From: Undibacterium sp. CCC3.4 | Lineage (GTDB): Bacteria > Pseudomonadota > Gammaproteobacteria > Burkholderiales > Burkholderiaceae_D | Length of the DNA stretch: 64,000 nt | NCBI RefSeq assembly: GCF_034347425.1 | Contig: NZ_CP133779.1 | Location: 1,798,001 to 1,862,000 of the forward strand | Direction of reading: 5' to 3' | Part shown: piece by piece, positions 19,274 through 27,381 of the stretch | How the letters are laid out: every line of letters starts with the position of its first letter | Position numbering within the stretch: position 1 is the first letter of the stretch | The notes under the pieces: generated by a model | The model's database searches: none | Told to the model about the DNA's origin: nothing | What the model saw: the letters and a program-made list of their open reading frames with translations, nothing else | Program-made: the position numbers and the translations under genes

Positions 19274-19325
19274 TTTACAAAAATTCTTTCTGCGTTAAAA
19301 TCGCCAAATAATGATAGCGCTACCA
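19274..19325 (+). promoter_or_regulatory. Predicted gntK promoter with operator palindrome 2
   Basis: TTTACA at 19274 and TAAAAT at 19296 are 16 bp apart and form a plausible sigma-70 promoter. AATGATAGCGCTACCA at 19310-19325 sits over the expected transcription start. Repressor bound there would block initiation. Confidence 0.6.
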
Positions 19326-19354
19326 AATCTAACATCCTATTTTGGAATCGGACT

Positions 19355-19894
19355 GTGAACCACCAAACTTTACAACAATCGTCGCCGGCACGCTGGATCG
19401 TGATGGGCGTGTGTGCCTGCGGAAAAAGTGAAATCGGCGCACGCCTGGCGCATCAACTCGGGTGGCGTTTTTCCGAGGGCGATAGCTTTCATCCACCGGC
19501 TAATGTCGCACGCATGGCTGCCGGCATCCCCTTATCCGACCACGACAGGAGCGGCTGGCTGCTGAGCTTGCAAGCCGAAATTCGTGCTGCAGAGCAAAGT
19601 GGTGAAGGCCTGGTCTTGTCGTGTTCGGCGCTCAAGCGTCGCTATCGCGATGTGCTGCGTCAAGGCGATGCACAGCTACGCTTCATTCATCTCGATGGCA
19701 GCGCGGCGCTGCTGGCGGCACGCCTGCAAGCACGGCCTGGCCACTTCATGCCACTCTCGCTGCTGGACAGTCAATTGCAAGCGCTTGAGCCACTCGGTGC
19801 CGATGAAGCCGGTCTGACTGTCAGCATCGCCGCGACTCCCGACAGCATCACGCGTCGCATTCTCGCTGCCATCAATGGCACGTGCAAGTCGTAG
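19355..19894 (+). CDS. gntK: Gluconokinase
   Basis: The enzyme phosphorylates D-gluconate to 6-phosphogluconate for the Entner-Doudoroff or pentose-phosphate routes. The 179-residue product has a P-loop GVCACGKS, the GDSFHPPANVARMAAGIPLSD substrate region, VLSCSALKRRYRDVLR and ARPGHFMP. The P-loop has Cys-Ala-Cys where the family usually has Ser-Gly-Ser, but the GxxxxGKS frame is kept. GTG 19355 was chosen since GGAA precedes it by 7 bases; the TTG at 19244 lies upstream of the promoter. Confidence 0.92.
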   Translation: MNHQTLQQSSPARWIVMGVCACGKSEIGARLAHQLGWRFSEGDSFHPPANVARMAAGIPLSDHDRSGWLLSLQAEIRAAEQSGEGLVLSCSALKRRYRDVLRQGDAQLRFIHLDGSAALLAARLQARPGHFMPLSLLDSQLQALEPLGADEAGLTVSIAATPDSITRRILAAINGTCKS

Positions 19895-19930
19895 TAAAAA
19901 ACAACAACACCACAACAGAAGGAGACCAAC

Positions 19931-21241
19931 ATGGAAATACCAAGGCAAACTATTCCGCGCCGACGCTGGGGCATCGGTGCACTGCTCGGCATCGGTATAT
20001 TGATCAATTACATCGATCGCATCGGCTTGTCAGTGGCTGCGCCACAAATTCAACAATTATTCCAACTGAGCGCAGTCGAGCTTGGCCTGTTGTTCAGTGC
20101 CTTTGCCTGGTCGTATGCGGTCCTGCAGATTCCGGTCGGCATGGTGATCGATCGTTTCGGTCCTATGCGAGTGGGGCGCTGGGGCGCATTTCTATGGGGC
20201 GTGGCTTCGACCATCACCGCGTTTTCAAGTGGCTTTGCCGGTATTTTCATCGCCCGCATTCTCTTAGGCGTGGCGGAAGCGCCGGCCTTCCCGGTCAGCT
20301 CTAAAGCCACCGGCTACTGGTTCCCGCGGCGCGAACGCGGGCTGGCTACCGCCATCTTTGATGCGGCCGCCAAATTCTCCAATGTCATCGGTGTGCCCTT
20401 GGTGGCCGTGACCGTCGTCAGCTTCGGCTGGCGCTGGGGCTTCGGTTTGACAGCGATCTTAAGCTTCGCCTACTTCATCGCCTTCTTCATACTCTATCGC
20501 GACCCCAGCACCGATCCCCATTTGTCGCCGCAGGAATATGCGTATATCCGTGATGGCGGTGCGGCCGTGGAAGGGCCGGCCGAAGCCGGTGCGATCGGCA
20601 TGCTCGCCTATCTGCTGAGGCAGCGCAAAGTGTGGGGCTTGACCATAGGCTTTGCCGCATACGGCTATTCGTTTTATTTGTTCCTGACTTGGTTGCCCGG
20701 TTACTTGGTTCAGACCATGCACATGAGCATACTCAAATCGGCTGCGTACGCCGCCATCCCTTGGATCTTCGCTACCATCACCGATCTATTCGTCGGCGGC
20801 TGGCTGATCGATCATTTGATTGCACGTGGTCGTGATGAATCGACGGTGCGCAAGACTGTGCTTGTCGTCGGCATGCTGTTCGGTTTGGCCGTCTTCGGTG
20901 CTACCCAAACAGTCGATCCGGTCTGGGCAATTTTCTGGATCTCGATCGCACTCGGCGGTCTGGCATCGGCCGCGCCGGTCGGTTGGTCATTACCGTCACT
21001 GATCGCACCTAAAGGTGGGGCCGGTACCATCGCCGGGATGATGAACTTTGTCAATAACCTCATGGGTGCTGCCGCCCCGATTGTCACCGGCTTCATCGTC
21101 GGTGCCACCAATTCCTTCAGCAACGCCTTTCTGGTCGCTGGCGTGATTCTCATTATTGGCATTGTGTCGTTTGTGTTTGTGTTGGGGCGAATCGAAGCGA
21201 TTCCCGAGCCGCAAGCTGCCGCTTCCGAACCCTCAGTTTAA
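19931..21241 (+). CDS. MFS transporter, anion:cation symporter type (probable gluconate/sugar-acid uptake)
   Basis: The 436-residue product has about twelve hydrophobic segments and ACS-family motifs: ILINYIDRIGLSVAAPQI in helix 1, WSYAVLQIPVGMVIDRFGPMRVG, and GVAEAPAFPVSSKATGYWFP. Members import organic anions such as sugar acids. Placement after gluconokinase suggests gluconate or a related acid; this is inferred from context. AAGGAG precedes the ATG. It is 36 bp from gntK and ends before an intrinsic terminator. Confidence 0.88.
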   Translation: MEIPRQTIPRRRWGIGALLGIGILINYIDRIGLSVAAPQIQQLFQLSAVELGLLFSAFAWSYAVLQIPVGMVIDRFGPMRVGRWGAFLWGVASTITAFSSGFAGIFIARILLGVAEAPAFPVSSKATGYWFPRRERGLATAIFDAAAKFSNVIGVPLVAVTVVSFGWRWGFGLTAILSFAYFIAFFILYRDPSTDPHLSPQEYAYIRDGGAAVEGPAEAGAIGMLAYLLRQRKVWGLTIGFAAYGYSFYLFLTWLPGYLVQTMHMSILKSAAYAAIPWIFATITDLFVGGWLIDHLIARGRDESTVRKTVLVVGMLFGLAVFGATQTVDPVWAIFWISIALGGLASAAPVGWSLPSLIAPKGGAGTIAGMMNFVNNLMGAAAPIVTGFIVGATNSFSNAFLVAGVILIIGIVSFVFVLGRIEAIPEPQAAASEPSV

Positions 21242-21287
21242 ATTGTTCAGGCTTTCAAACGTCTCTACTCGATACGCTCTGCTGGAA

Positions 21288-21320
21288 TAAAAACAGGCGA
21301 GCTCCCGGTCGCCTGTTTTT
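21288..21320. terminator. Intrinsic terminator after the gluconate module
   Basis: AAAAACAGGCGA and TCGCCTGTTTTT pair around a short loop, with A and T runs on both sides. It can stop the transporter transcript and the convergent gene at 21337. Confidence 0.9.
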
Positions 21321-21336
21321 CACTGTTTGATAAGCA

Positions 21337-21705
21337 TCAGCAGCGGTATTCGTTTTGCAAATTGCGATTGAAACTGTGCTTGCTGCCGCCCGGACAGGCG
21401 TCGGCCAAGCGTTTCATATTGGCAGCTGGAATAAAAATTTCGGCGGCTTGATCTTTGCAGCGAAACTTCATGGCCGGACTGAGAATTTCACGCGCCTTGA
21501 TGGTCAAATGCAGAAACAGTTTGCTGCTGTCGCGGTTGAGAATGATATGAATATCATTTTGAAACCTGGCTAAAGGAATATTGAGCCACCAACCTTCGTC
21601 CGTGCCATGCCGACCGCAATTCGACCACATTGTATTTCCTTCGTGAAGCAGCTTGCTGCCCTTGGCGGTATTTATGCGTTGCATCGCTTCGATCTTGGTG
21701 GTCAT
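21337..21705 (-). CDS. Hypothetical protein
   Basis: A 122-residue frame starts at ATG 21705. It has no signal peptide or membrane helix and contains four cysteines spread along the chain (WSNCGRHG, FRCKDQA, DACPGGS, final C). It converges on the MFS transporter, sharing a terminator. No family is recognised. Confidence 0.6.
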   Translation of the reverse strand: MTTKIEAMQRINTAKGSKLLHEGNTMWSNCGRHGTDEGWWLNIPLARFQNDIHIILNRDSSKLFLHLTIKAREILSPAMKFRCKDQAAEIFIPAANMKRLADACPGGSKHSFNRNLQNEYRC

Positions 21706-21914
21706 GGTTGGCTAATTTTAAAATGGCTGGGGTAGCGCGAATTATAAAGGCGAAATGCACGACAGCGTAGCAAGAATCATTGCGGCCTATGCTGCTCGGC
21801 TAAATTGACGATCTTGCTGTGAGTAGAGAATGGGCATTTTCTGCAATCACCGAAGTATTTTGTTTACTAAACTTTAGTCATCATCCGCTTCCCAACAACA
21901 TGGAGCAGCCCACC

Positions 21915-22469
21915 ATGCCTATCACTCAATATCACAATCCCAGCCTCACTGCGGTCCAAGCAGCACGTGCCGAGCTGGTACGCCAGCCCAGTGCAAACGC
22001 GTCGGCGAGTTCACTCAAGCAGGCATCGAATGTACCGTTTGAGGTGGCAAAGCCGGCGGCTGTTCGTGCCAACAGCAAGCTGACACACGAGCAATATCAA
22101 CACTTGCTCAAGAACCGCGTCGACATTTCAGCGCCAACTGATTTTTCCCATTTCACTTTGACTGCCAACTCGCCCCAGTTGAGCATCCCCATTCCTCCCG
22201 AGCTCAGTGCGGAAGCAGTATCAGTCAAGTTGCCGCAAGCTGCCAGCCGTACTCATAGCCGAGCAGAGCGGTCGAAAAGCAGCGGTTTTTTTTCCGGGCT
22301 GATCGGCTTGGGCGGCTGCCAAAATGTGAAACCGGCTCGCGCCTCGAGTATTTCAGAACCGTTCGCGGTTCAGCATACGGCCCATGTTCCTAGTGGTGAC
22401 AAGCTTGCCGCGGTAGAGCAACAAGTGACGGCGATGACGATGCAAGCGTCATCTTCCCATCACACCTAG
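21915..22469 (+). CDS. Unrecognised Ser/Ala-rich protein
   Basis: ATG 21915 is preceded by GGAG at 9 bases and gives 184 residues; an ATG at 21900 and a GTG at 21819 lack such a site. The chain is polar, low-complexity and predicted to be mostly disordered (LVRQPSANASASSLKQASN). A small hydrophobic glycine-rich segment follows (SGFFSGLIGLGGC). No domain is recognised. It lies just upstream of the EPIYA-motif gene in the same direction, separated by repeat A2. A role as a second secreted protein is speculation from context and composition. Confidence 0.6.
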   Translation: MPITQYHNPSLTAVQAARAELVRQPSANASASSLKQASNVPFEVAKPAAVRANSKLTHEQYQHLLKNRVDISAPTDFSHFTLTANSPQLSIPIPPELSAEAVSVKLPQAASRTHSRAERSKSSGFFSGLIGLGGCQNVKPARASSISEPFAVQHTAHVPSGDKLAAVEQQVTAMTMQASSSHHT

Positions 22470-22624
22470 CCAGAGACATGCGGCACCTGATCTGGTATCG
22501 CCGCTGTCAGAATTTTTGGTACGAAGCATTGTTAACAAGCATGCCGAAAACGGGCGATTGATGCAAATTGCAGGCTATCGGCTTCCTTACAATTGAAGGG
22601 CGAACACAGTGCCGGTCAATTCTG

Positions 22625-22760
22625 AACAACTAAATGGATCGTCGCAAGCGACGATGGAAAAGCCTCTGGAAGGGGTTTGCATCCCCTCCCATCGGGTCGC
22701 TCCTTCGTCGCTCACCGGCCTGAAGGCCGGGGTTTCAAACCCTAGTCAGATTTTTGATGA
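22625..22760 (+). repeat. Repeat A, copy A2 (intact)
   Basis: This full 136-bp copy has all four hairpins: ATCGTCGC-AA-GCGACGAT, GGGG-TTTGCAT-CCCC, CCGGCC-TGAA-GGCCGG and GGGTTT-C-AAACCC. It sits between two unrecognised genes, 93 bp before the EPIYA-motif gene. It shows the uninterrupted target sequence for the insertions seen in A4 and A5. Confidence 0.93.
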
Positions 22761-22853
22761 AGTCAGTCATGACAGGCCGTTTTACTCACTTGCTTACCGT
22801 CCTTGTCACGACGTCGTTTCCCCCTTTTCCGACTACTCTTAAAGGCACATAAA

Positions 22854-23954
22854 ATGAGACTATTTTTTTTTCGCCATCGCGGCTTTTACGAAGTTACACG
22901 GCCATTACCTGAACCGAAAAAACATTCATCCTTCGTGCGTTTTTTCTTACGTCTATTCAGATGCGCTTCGGCAGCACCGGCCGATGTGTCCGTGGCGCGA
23001 GCCGGCAGCACTACCAGCACCGGCAACCCGGCAGCAAAGCTGGATACAGGTTTTTTAAAGTGTCGGAAAGTTGGTCCGCACAACGTCAGGCCCCCGCAAG
23101 AGCCGGCCATCCACGTCACAGAAAAAACGATGGAAGTACAATACGTTTGTCACACGCACGAACCGGCGCTTCATGTTGAAAATGTCGACAATGCTGACGA
23201 TGCCGCCCCGATCTATGCGAGTATCGACGAAGTGCGGGCGCAAGCACGTGCACGTGCACTTACACGCGCCGAGTCTGGGGTATGCAGTCTTGCGACGGTG
23301 TTGGAAGTCGACGAAGTAGAAGAGGCGAAAGAGATGGAGCCGCAGCCGGAGCCGATTTATGCGGTCGCGGTGCCGCGCTCAAAACGTGGCTTGCCGCCGC
23401 ACTCGGCTGTGCCGGAAGGTATCACGGCCACCGGCACCCTGGAAGATCTGAGCGAGCAGTGTATTTTTCGCGCACGTCAACGCCTCATTCTTCCTGAGAA
23501 TTTCATCGACAGCGAGCCGAACTATGCGAGCATAGACGAACAGATTCCGCCGGAAAGTTTTCGCTTGGCTACGTGCAGCCCGGTAACGGACCTCGATTCC
23601 TTATCGGAATCGGAATCGGAATCGTATTCAGGCACGGATTCAGAATCGGAGCCCCTGTACGCAGCCATACTCCCCCGTTCAAAGCGCGGTTTTCCACCAC
23701 GTTTGAGCGCACTCGGCAGCATCACGACGCACAGCGATGCGCAGCAATTTTCCGGGCCGGCAGACGCGCGTTGCTATCAGGCACCCAGCGACTTGCCACA
23801 GCCTGAAAACGGTCAGCCAAGCGAGGATGTCAGAGGGGATGCCAGGGAGGTGCTGCTCGCTTTTTTGAACAGCATCGCTCCGCCTCCTGGCAACCCGCCG
23901 CGCTTGACTGGCGTAGCCTCGCATCCTTTGCAAAGAAGACACTCGATAGGGTAA
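22854..23954 (+). CDS. EPIYA-motif protein, candidate host-directed effector
   Basis: The 366-residue product has a short basic, Phe-rich N-terminus, no classical signal peptide and no recognised catalytic domain. Four EPIYA-like motifs are visible: APIYASIDE (Y121), EPIYAVAV (Y169), EPNYASIDE (Y224) and EPLYAAIL (Y269). They form two repeated modules (about 118-182 and 221-282), each an xPxYASIDE element followed by EPxYAxxxPRSKRGxPP. Two EPA(I/L)HV stretches near 83 and 103 may be decayed copies. An acidic serine tract (SESESESYSG) precedes the last motif, and the C-terminus is basic (LQRRHSIG). In known effectors such as CagA and Bep proteins, EPIYA tyrosines are phosphorylated by host kinases. 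No secretion genes are in the window. ATG 22854 follows AAAGG; a TTG at 22803 is less likely. Confidence 0.7.
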   Translation: MRLFFFRHRGFYEVTRPLPEPKKHSSFVRFFLRLFRCASAAPADVSVARAGSTTSTGNPAAKLDTGFLKCRKVGPHNVRPPQEPAIHVTEKTMEVQYVCHTHEPALHVENVDNADDAAPIYASIDEVRAQARARALTRAESGVCSLATVLEVDEVEEAKEMEPQPEPIYAVAVPRSKRGLPPHSAVPEGITATGTLEDLSEQCIFRARQRLILPENFIDSEPNYASIDEQIPPESFRLATCSPVTDLDSLSESESESYSGTDSESEPLYAAILPRSKRGFPPRLSALGSITTHSDAQQFSGPADARCYQAPSDLPQPENGQPSEDVRGDAREVLLAFLNSIAPPPGNPPRLTGVASHPLQRRHSIG

Positions 23955-24041
23955 GATCAGAGCACTTTTGTTAAAGAAAAAGTCGTGCCGCCGCCATACC
24001 GATCGCTGGCGGCACGCTTCCTTACTTTTTGAAACGAGCCT

Positions 24042-24197
24042 ATGAACCTCCACTTGTCACTGCTACCCTTGGTTTCCCTGATTGCCGGCATTCTGATTCT
24101 GATCATGCCGAAATTATTACATATCCTTATCGCGCTGTATTTGATCGTGATCGGCTTGATTGGCTTGTTCGGCAACGGCCACCTGTATCTGCGCTGA
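24042..24197 (+). CDS. DUF3096-like small membrane protein
   Basis: The 51-residue frame MNLHLSLLPLVSLIAGILIL... is almost entirely two hydrophobic helices separated by MPKLLH, ending GNGHLYLR. This matches the short DUF3096 family of inner-membrane proteins of unknown function. It is followed by an inverted repeat shared with the convergent lipoprotein gene. Confidence 0.8.
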   Translation: MNLHLSLLPLVSLIAGILILIMPKLLHILIALYLIVIGLIGLFGNGHLYLR

Positions 24198-24204
24198 AAT
24201 CCAG

Positions 24205-24231
24205 GGAGACGCGGATTAAATCTGCGTTTCC
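24205..24231. terminator. Inverted repeat between convergent genes
   Basis: GGAGACGCGGATT pairs with AATCTGCGTTTCC, with two G-T type mismatches and almost no loop. There is no T-run. The core GGAGRCGCGGATT also occurs at 25011 and 34850, so it may be a small dispersed repeat as well as a terminator. Confidence 0.45.
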
Positions 24232-24237
24232 TTAGCC

Positions 24238-24972
24238 TTAAGGTGCTGCCAATTCATTGCCTTGGCTATCTTGCAAAGAGATTTTCATGATCTGGGCTTT
24301 GACAGTATGCTGGTTCAGGTCGACATCCTGCGCAAAGACGTAGGCGATCAAGGTGAATTGTTGATACTTACTGCGCAGCGCTTCGATGGCGCGCGATTTG
24401 CTTTCATCGTCAACTTTGAGAAGTTTAAAGTCATTGCCGTTGCTGAAGTTCATACGATACGAGCCATTCCAACCGAAACTCGTGTCATTATTCAAGTCGG
24501 TGGAAAAGCCCTTGGCTTGGAAATCATATTGGCCGAGTTTGAAATGTCCCCAGCTGACTTTCAAATAGCGTGCTGATTTAGCTGCCGCAATTTCTTGATC
24601 GATTTTCGGTTTCAGCGCGGTTTCGATATCATGTTTTTTGAATTCATCCGACGTCGTCACATAATCGCGAGAATAATTGACTAAAATCTGGCTGTAATCG
24701 ACCGGCAAGCTCGACAACGCGCAATAGGTAAACATCAAACTGTTCTCATTGAGGTCCCTGTACTGATCGGCAGCCGTCGCAGGATTTCCTTTTGGTAAAG
24801 CATTGACTGTGGCTTGCTGTACCCCTTTTGGTGAGGTCGCATCGGCCAAGCTCGGTGCCGCTTTATCCGCCGCTGCCGTTGTCTCGGAAGTATTTTTCGA
24901 GCAGCCAACTATGCCGGCAACAAGCGCCATGCAGATAGCGATCAGTGTAGTTTTCTTAGTTGTCATCATCAT
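24238..24972 (-). CDS. Hypothetical lipoprotein
   Basis: The 244-residue product starts MMMTTKKTTLIAICMALVAG and has a lipobox ending IVGC at about residue 24, so it should be lipid-anchored. A Thr/Ala-rich linker leads to a folded domain (VSWGHFKLGQYDFQAKGFSTDL, FVAQDVDLNQHTVKAQI-like strands). It may belong to the DUF4852 group, but this is uncertain. It is 50 bp downstream of the membrane protein gene at 25023, likely an operon. Confidence 0.75.
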   Translation of the reverse strand: MMMTTKKTTLIAICMALVAGIVGCSKNTSETTAAADKAAPSLADATSPKGVQQATVNALPKGNPATAADQYRDLNENSLMFTYCALSSLPVDYSQILVNYSRDYVTTSDEFKKHDIETALKPKIDQEIAAAKSARYLKVSWGHFKLGQYDFQAKGFSTDLNNDTSFGWNGSYRMNFSNGNDFKLLKVDDESKSRAIEALRSKYQQFTLIAYVFAQDVDLNQHTVKAQIMKISLQDSQGNELAAP

Positions 24973-25022
24973 GCTTTCATTAAAATTAAAACGCTTGATC
25001 TCAAGTATCAGGAGGCGCGGAT

Positions 25023-25823
25023 TTACTCGGCGCTGGCCTTGGCCACGAGAAATTTTTTCAAACCCAAAAAGGCTAAATAGAGACAAGCCGGCACCGCCAA
25101 ATAGGCACCCATGCCGATATGAATCGCTTGCAGGGTACTGGCCATCATCTGACTGATCATGTTGTTGAGCATAGGGTTGCTGCCGGCCGCCGCTGCGCTG
25201 GCTTTCAAACCGTCCTGTACGCCGGAATACAGTAGCACCGCCACTGTCAGCATCATCAGCAAAGGCAAGCAATTACCCAAGTGCGCGCGCGGATCTTTCC
25301 AAAACTGAGAAAAGAACGGTCCCAGTAATGAAAGAATGGCGAGAAAACCATACATGCCAGCACCGCCATTCGCTCCGCCTTGCAAGGCACCAAGCACGCC
25401 ATCGCTCGAGCTGGCCACCACCGAGAGAATCTTCCAGAATGAAATGTTGGCAACCAAGCCTTGATAAATTTGAACCGTAACAATATTGAGAAAAAACCAG
25501 GAAATACCGATCAAACCGGTCGCAATCAAGATCGGCTTGCCAATGCGCGCAATGGCTTGGTCGACAACCGCAGCGCTTTTTTCTTTCGCTAAGGCCAAGG
25601 CCTTATCGGCTTGTTCTTTCGCCAGTTGATTATCACTGATGAGGTGAATACTGCTGATGGCCTTGGTTTCATCAAGTTCAAACTCAACCATTGCGCCGAT
25701 CACTGGCGCGCCATCAGATTTCCATATTCCTTCGAGTTTGAATTCATATTGCGTGCCTTCAGAGCTGATTAAGCCTGAACCACTGTTTGCATCCCGCAGA
25801 ATACGACCTCGTTGTTTCATCAT
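25023..25823 (-). CDS. Multipass membrane protein with N-terminal beta domain
   Basis: The 266-residue product begins with a small strand-rich domain (about 1-60, GRILRDANSGSGLISSEGTQYEFKL) resembling cold-shock-like folds. An Ala/Lys helix follows, then about four to five membrane helices. ATG 25823 has AAAAGG close upstream. It precedes the lipoprotein gene and probably acts with it at the envelope. No specific function is known. Confidence 0.72.
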   Translation of the reverse strand: MMKQRGRILRDANSGSGLISSEGTQYEFKLEGIWKSDGAPVIGAMVEFELDETKAISSIHLISDNQLAKEQADKALALAKEKSAAVVDQAIARIGKPILIATGLIGISWFFLNIVTVQIYQGLVANISFWKILSVVASSSDGVLGALQGGANGGAGMYGFLAILSLLGPFFSQFWKDPRAHLGNCLPLLMMLTVAVLLYSGVQDGLKASAAAAGSNPMLNNMISQMMASTLQAIHIGMGAYLAVPACLYLAFLGLKKFLVAKASAE

Positions 25824-26064
25824 TCGCCTTTTGTGTGTCTGTACAGATCGCATGGAATAGAAAGAAAACGGCCTGACCGAATCGGGCAGGTCGATGTCTT
25901 CCCCTATGGAAACTTACTGCGTAGGCAGTAAAGCTCAGCATTTTTATTGTAAAAAATGAATTGTATGTGCGAGCGCAGAGACACTCCATAGAACAGATGT
26001 TCCATGGAATGCTAAAAAAGACAGACGCCTTATGTTCCGGCGAGCGCTGATGGCATACGCATAC

Positions 26065-27066
26065 TCAGCTGCCGTAGCGAAGTTGCATTACTTTCGCCAG
26101 TTCCGCCTTACCCGAAATGCCGAACTTCACATAGATACTGTGGGCTTGATTCCTGACCGTACTTGGCTGGCTGCCTAAGCGCTGGGCGATGGATTTGTAA
26201 TTGTCATTATTTGCCAACATTTCGGCAATCAGCAATTCGGTCGGCGACAATTTTTCCAAGTTACTGGTTTTTTGGAAGCTGAGAAACAAGAAATGGTTTT
26301 TAACTTGTTTACGCACGGTAAAGTGGTTGCTGATGTAAATTTTCACTGAGCTTAAACGTAAATGGCTCAACAGCTTGGGCGGCAGAAACGGCGTCGCCCA
26401 GTCAGGAAAATCCTGCTGTAACAAGCTCACTGAGGTTTGGTCGATGAAATGCAAGACACCGGACAAGTTGCATATCGCTGTACCCACCAAACCGGAAGGA
26501 TCGGGATTGCTGATACACAGTTGTCGATGTATCGAAAATGCCTGAAACACATGTGGCAAAAGCAGGTTGGCGATACGGTGATCTTGTTCGACGAATTCGG
26601 CCTGACTTTTACTCCGCCAAAGAGATAGAGTTTGGAAGCCGCTTTGCCGTGGCACGGGGAGTGCCATGGTCAAGGTTTGCAGACACGCGGTTTTTTTGCC
26701 ATAGGCATACACGTTCGGCTTAACTTTGGCCTTGTCATCGAGCGACAACAATACGGCATTGCCCGGCTGATGCAGAGCTTGCGTCAACGCAGGATCGTCG
26801 CTGGACAGCTTACCGCCATCCTTGATGCTCTCACCTTGGATGTATTCTGCGCGGGCGCTCAACTTTTCTGCGGTGTCGATATTGTGCGCGACTGCCGCGA
26901 TGAGTTTCACGCCTGCCGCTGAGTCCTGCGTGAAATCGCAAAAGCCGCTGGCATCAAATTGCAGCTCTTGTTTGATCAAGTTAAACGCCAGCCCGGAAAA
27001 CTCGGCCATGTCAGCAGATTGGGCGGTTCGGTAAAGCTGTAAAACCAAATGATGTAGATGATCCAA
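26065..27066 (-). CDS. LuxR-type HTH transcriptional regulator
   Basis: The 333-residue product has a GAF/PAS-like N-terminal half and a C-terminal LuxR helix-turn-helix (about 268-330): LSPTELLIAEMLANNDNYKSIAQRLGSQPSTVRNQ. The start is uncertain: TTG 27066 gives the N-terminus MDHLHHLVLQLY that fits related proteins, while ATG 27009 would give a shorter form. The sensed signal is unknown. It precedes two chemotaxis receptors but points away from them. Confidence 0.82.
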   Translation of the reverse strand: MDHLHHLVLQLYRTAQSADMAEFSGLAFNLIKQELQFDASGFCDFTQDSAAGVKLIAAVAHNIDTAEKLSARAEYIQGESIKDGGKLSSDDPALTQALHQPGNAVLLSLDDKAKVKPNVYAYGKKTACLQTLTMALPVPRQSGFQTLSLWRSKSQAEFVEQDHRIANLLLPHVFQAFSIHRQLCISNPDPSGLVGTAICNLSGVLHFIDQTSVSLLQQDFPDWATPFLPPKLLSHLRLSSVKIYISNHFTVRKQVKNHFLFLSFQKTSNLEKLSPTELLIAEMLANNDNYKSIAQRLGSQPSTVRNQAHSIYVKFGISGKAELAKVMQLRYGS

Positions 27067-27381
27067 AATAACACGCCCGCTATAAAAAACACAATAATCA
27101 ATATTCTTGATATTAAAGCATTTTGTTTGCTTTGACGCAATTTTAATTTTAATTTTTGCATCAGATACGATGCTGTACTGAGGAAAACCTCAGCGTCGTA
27201 TGGAACAACTAAATAGACCGACGCCAGCGACGCTGGAAGCGCATCTGGAAGGGCTTGCTATTTCCCTCCCATCGCCTTGCTCTTGGTGATATTGATGTGG
27301 TGATCTATACCCACTTGGAAACGCTGGCGCTTGCGTTCTTGTAGCGCTGGCAAGCTGCTATAAGACTACATTGAAACGCAT
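27067..27381. other. Intergenic region with short hydrophobic ORF and decayed repeat A3
   Basis: A minus-strand frame (26976-27161) would encode a 61-residue peptide with one membrane segment, but it overlaps the start of the LuxR-type gene and is probably not real. Repeat A3 lies at 27204-27285. Nothing else is recognisable. Confidence 0.5.
27204..27285 (+). repeat. Repeat A, copy A3 (degenerate)
   Basis: The left part of repeat A is recognisable (AACAACTAAATAGACCGACG, then CTGGAAGGGCTTGCTATTTCCC) with many substitutions. The first hairpin is changed yet still pairs (GCCAGCGACGCTGG), which suggests that structure is conserved while sequence drifts. The right half is lost. Confidence 0.7.

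Noticed and set aside
26976..27161. 61-residue hydrophobic minus-strand ORF
   Set aside because: It overlaps the N-terminus of the LuxR-type regulator and lacks a ribosome site; AT-rich DNA easily gives hydrophobic frames.
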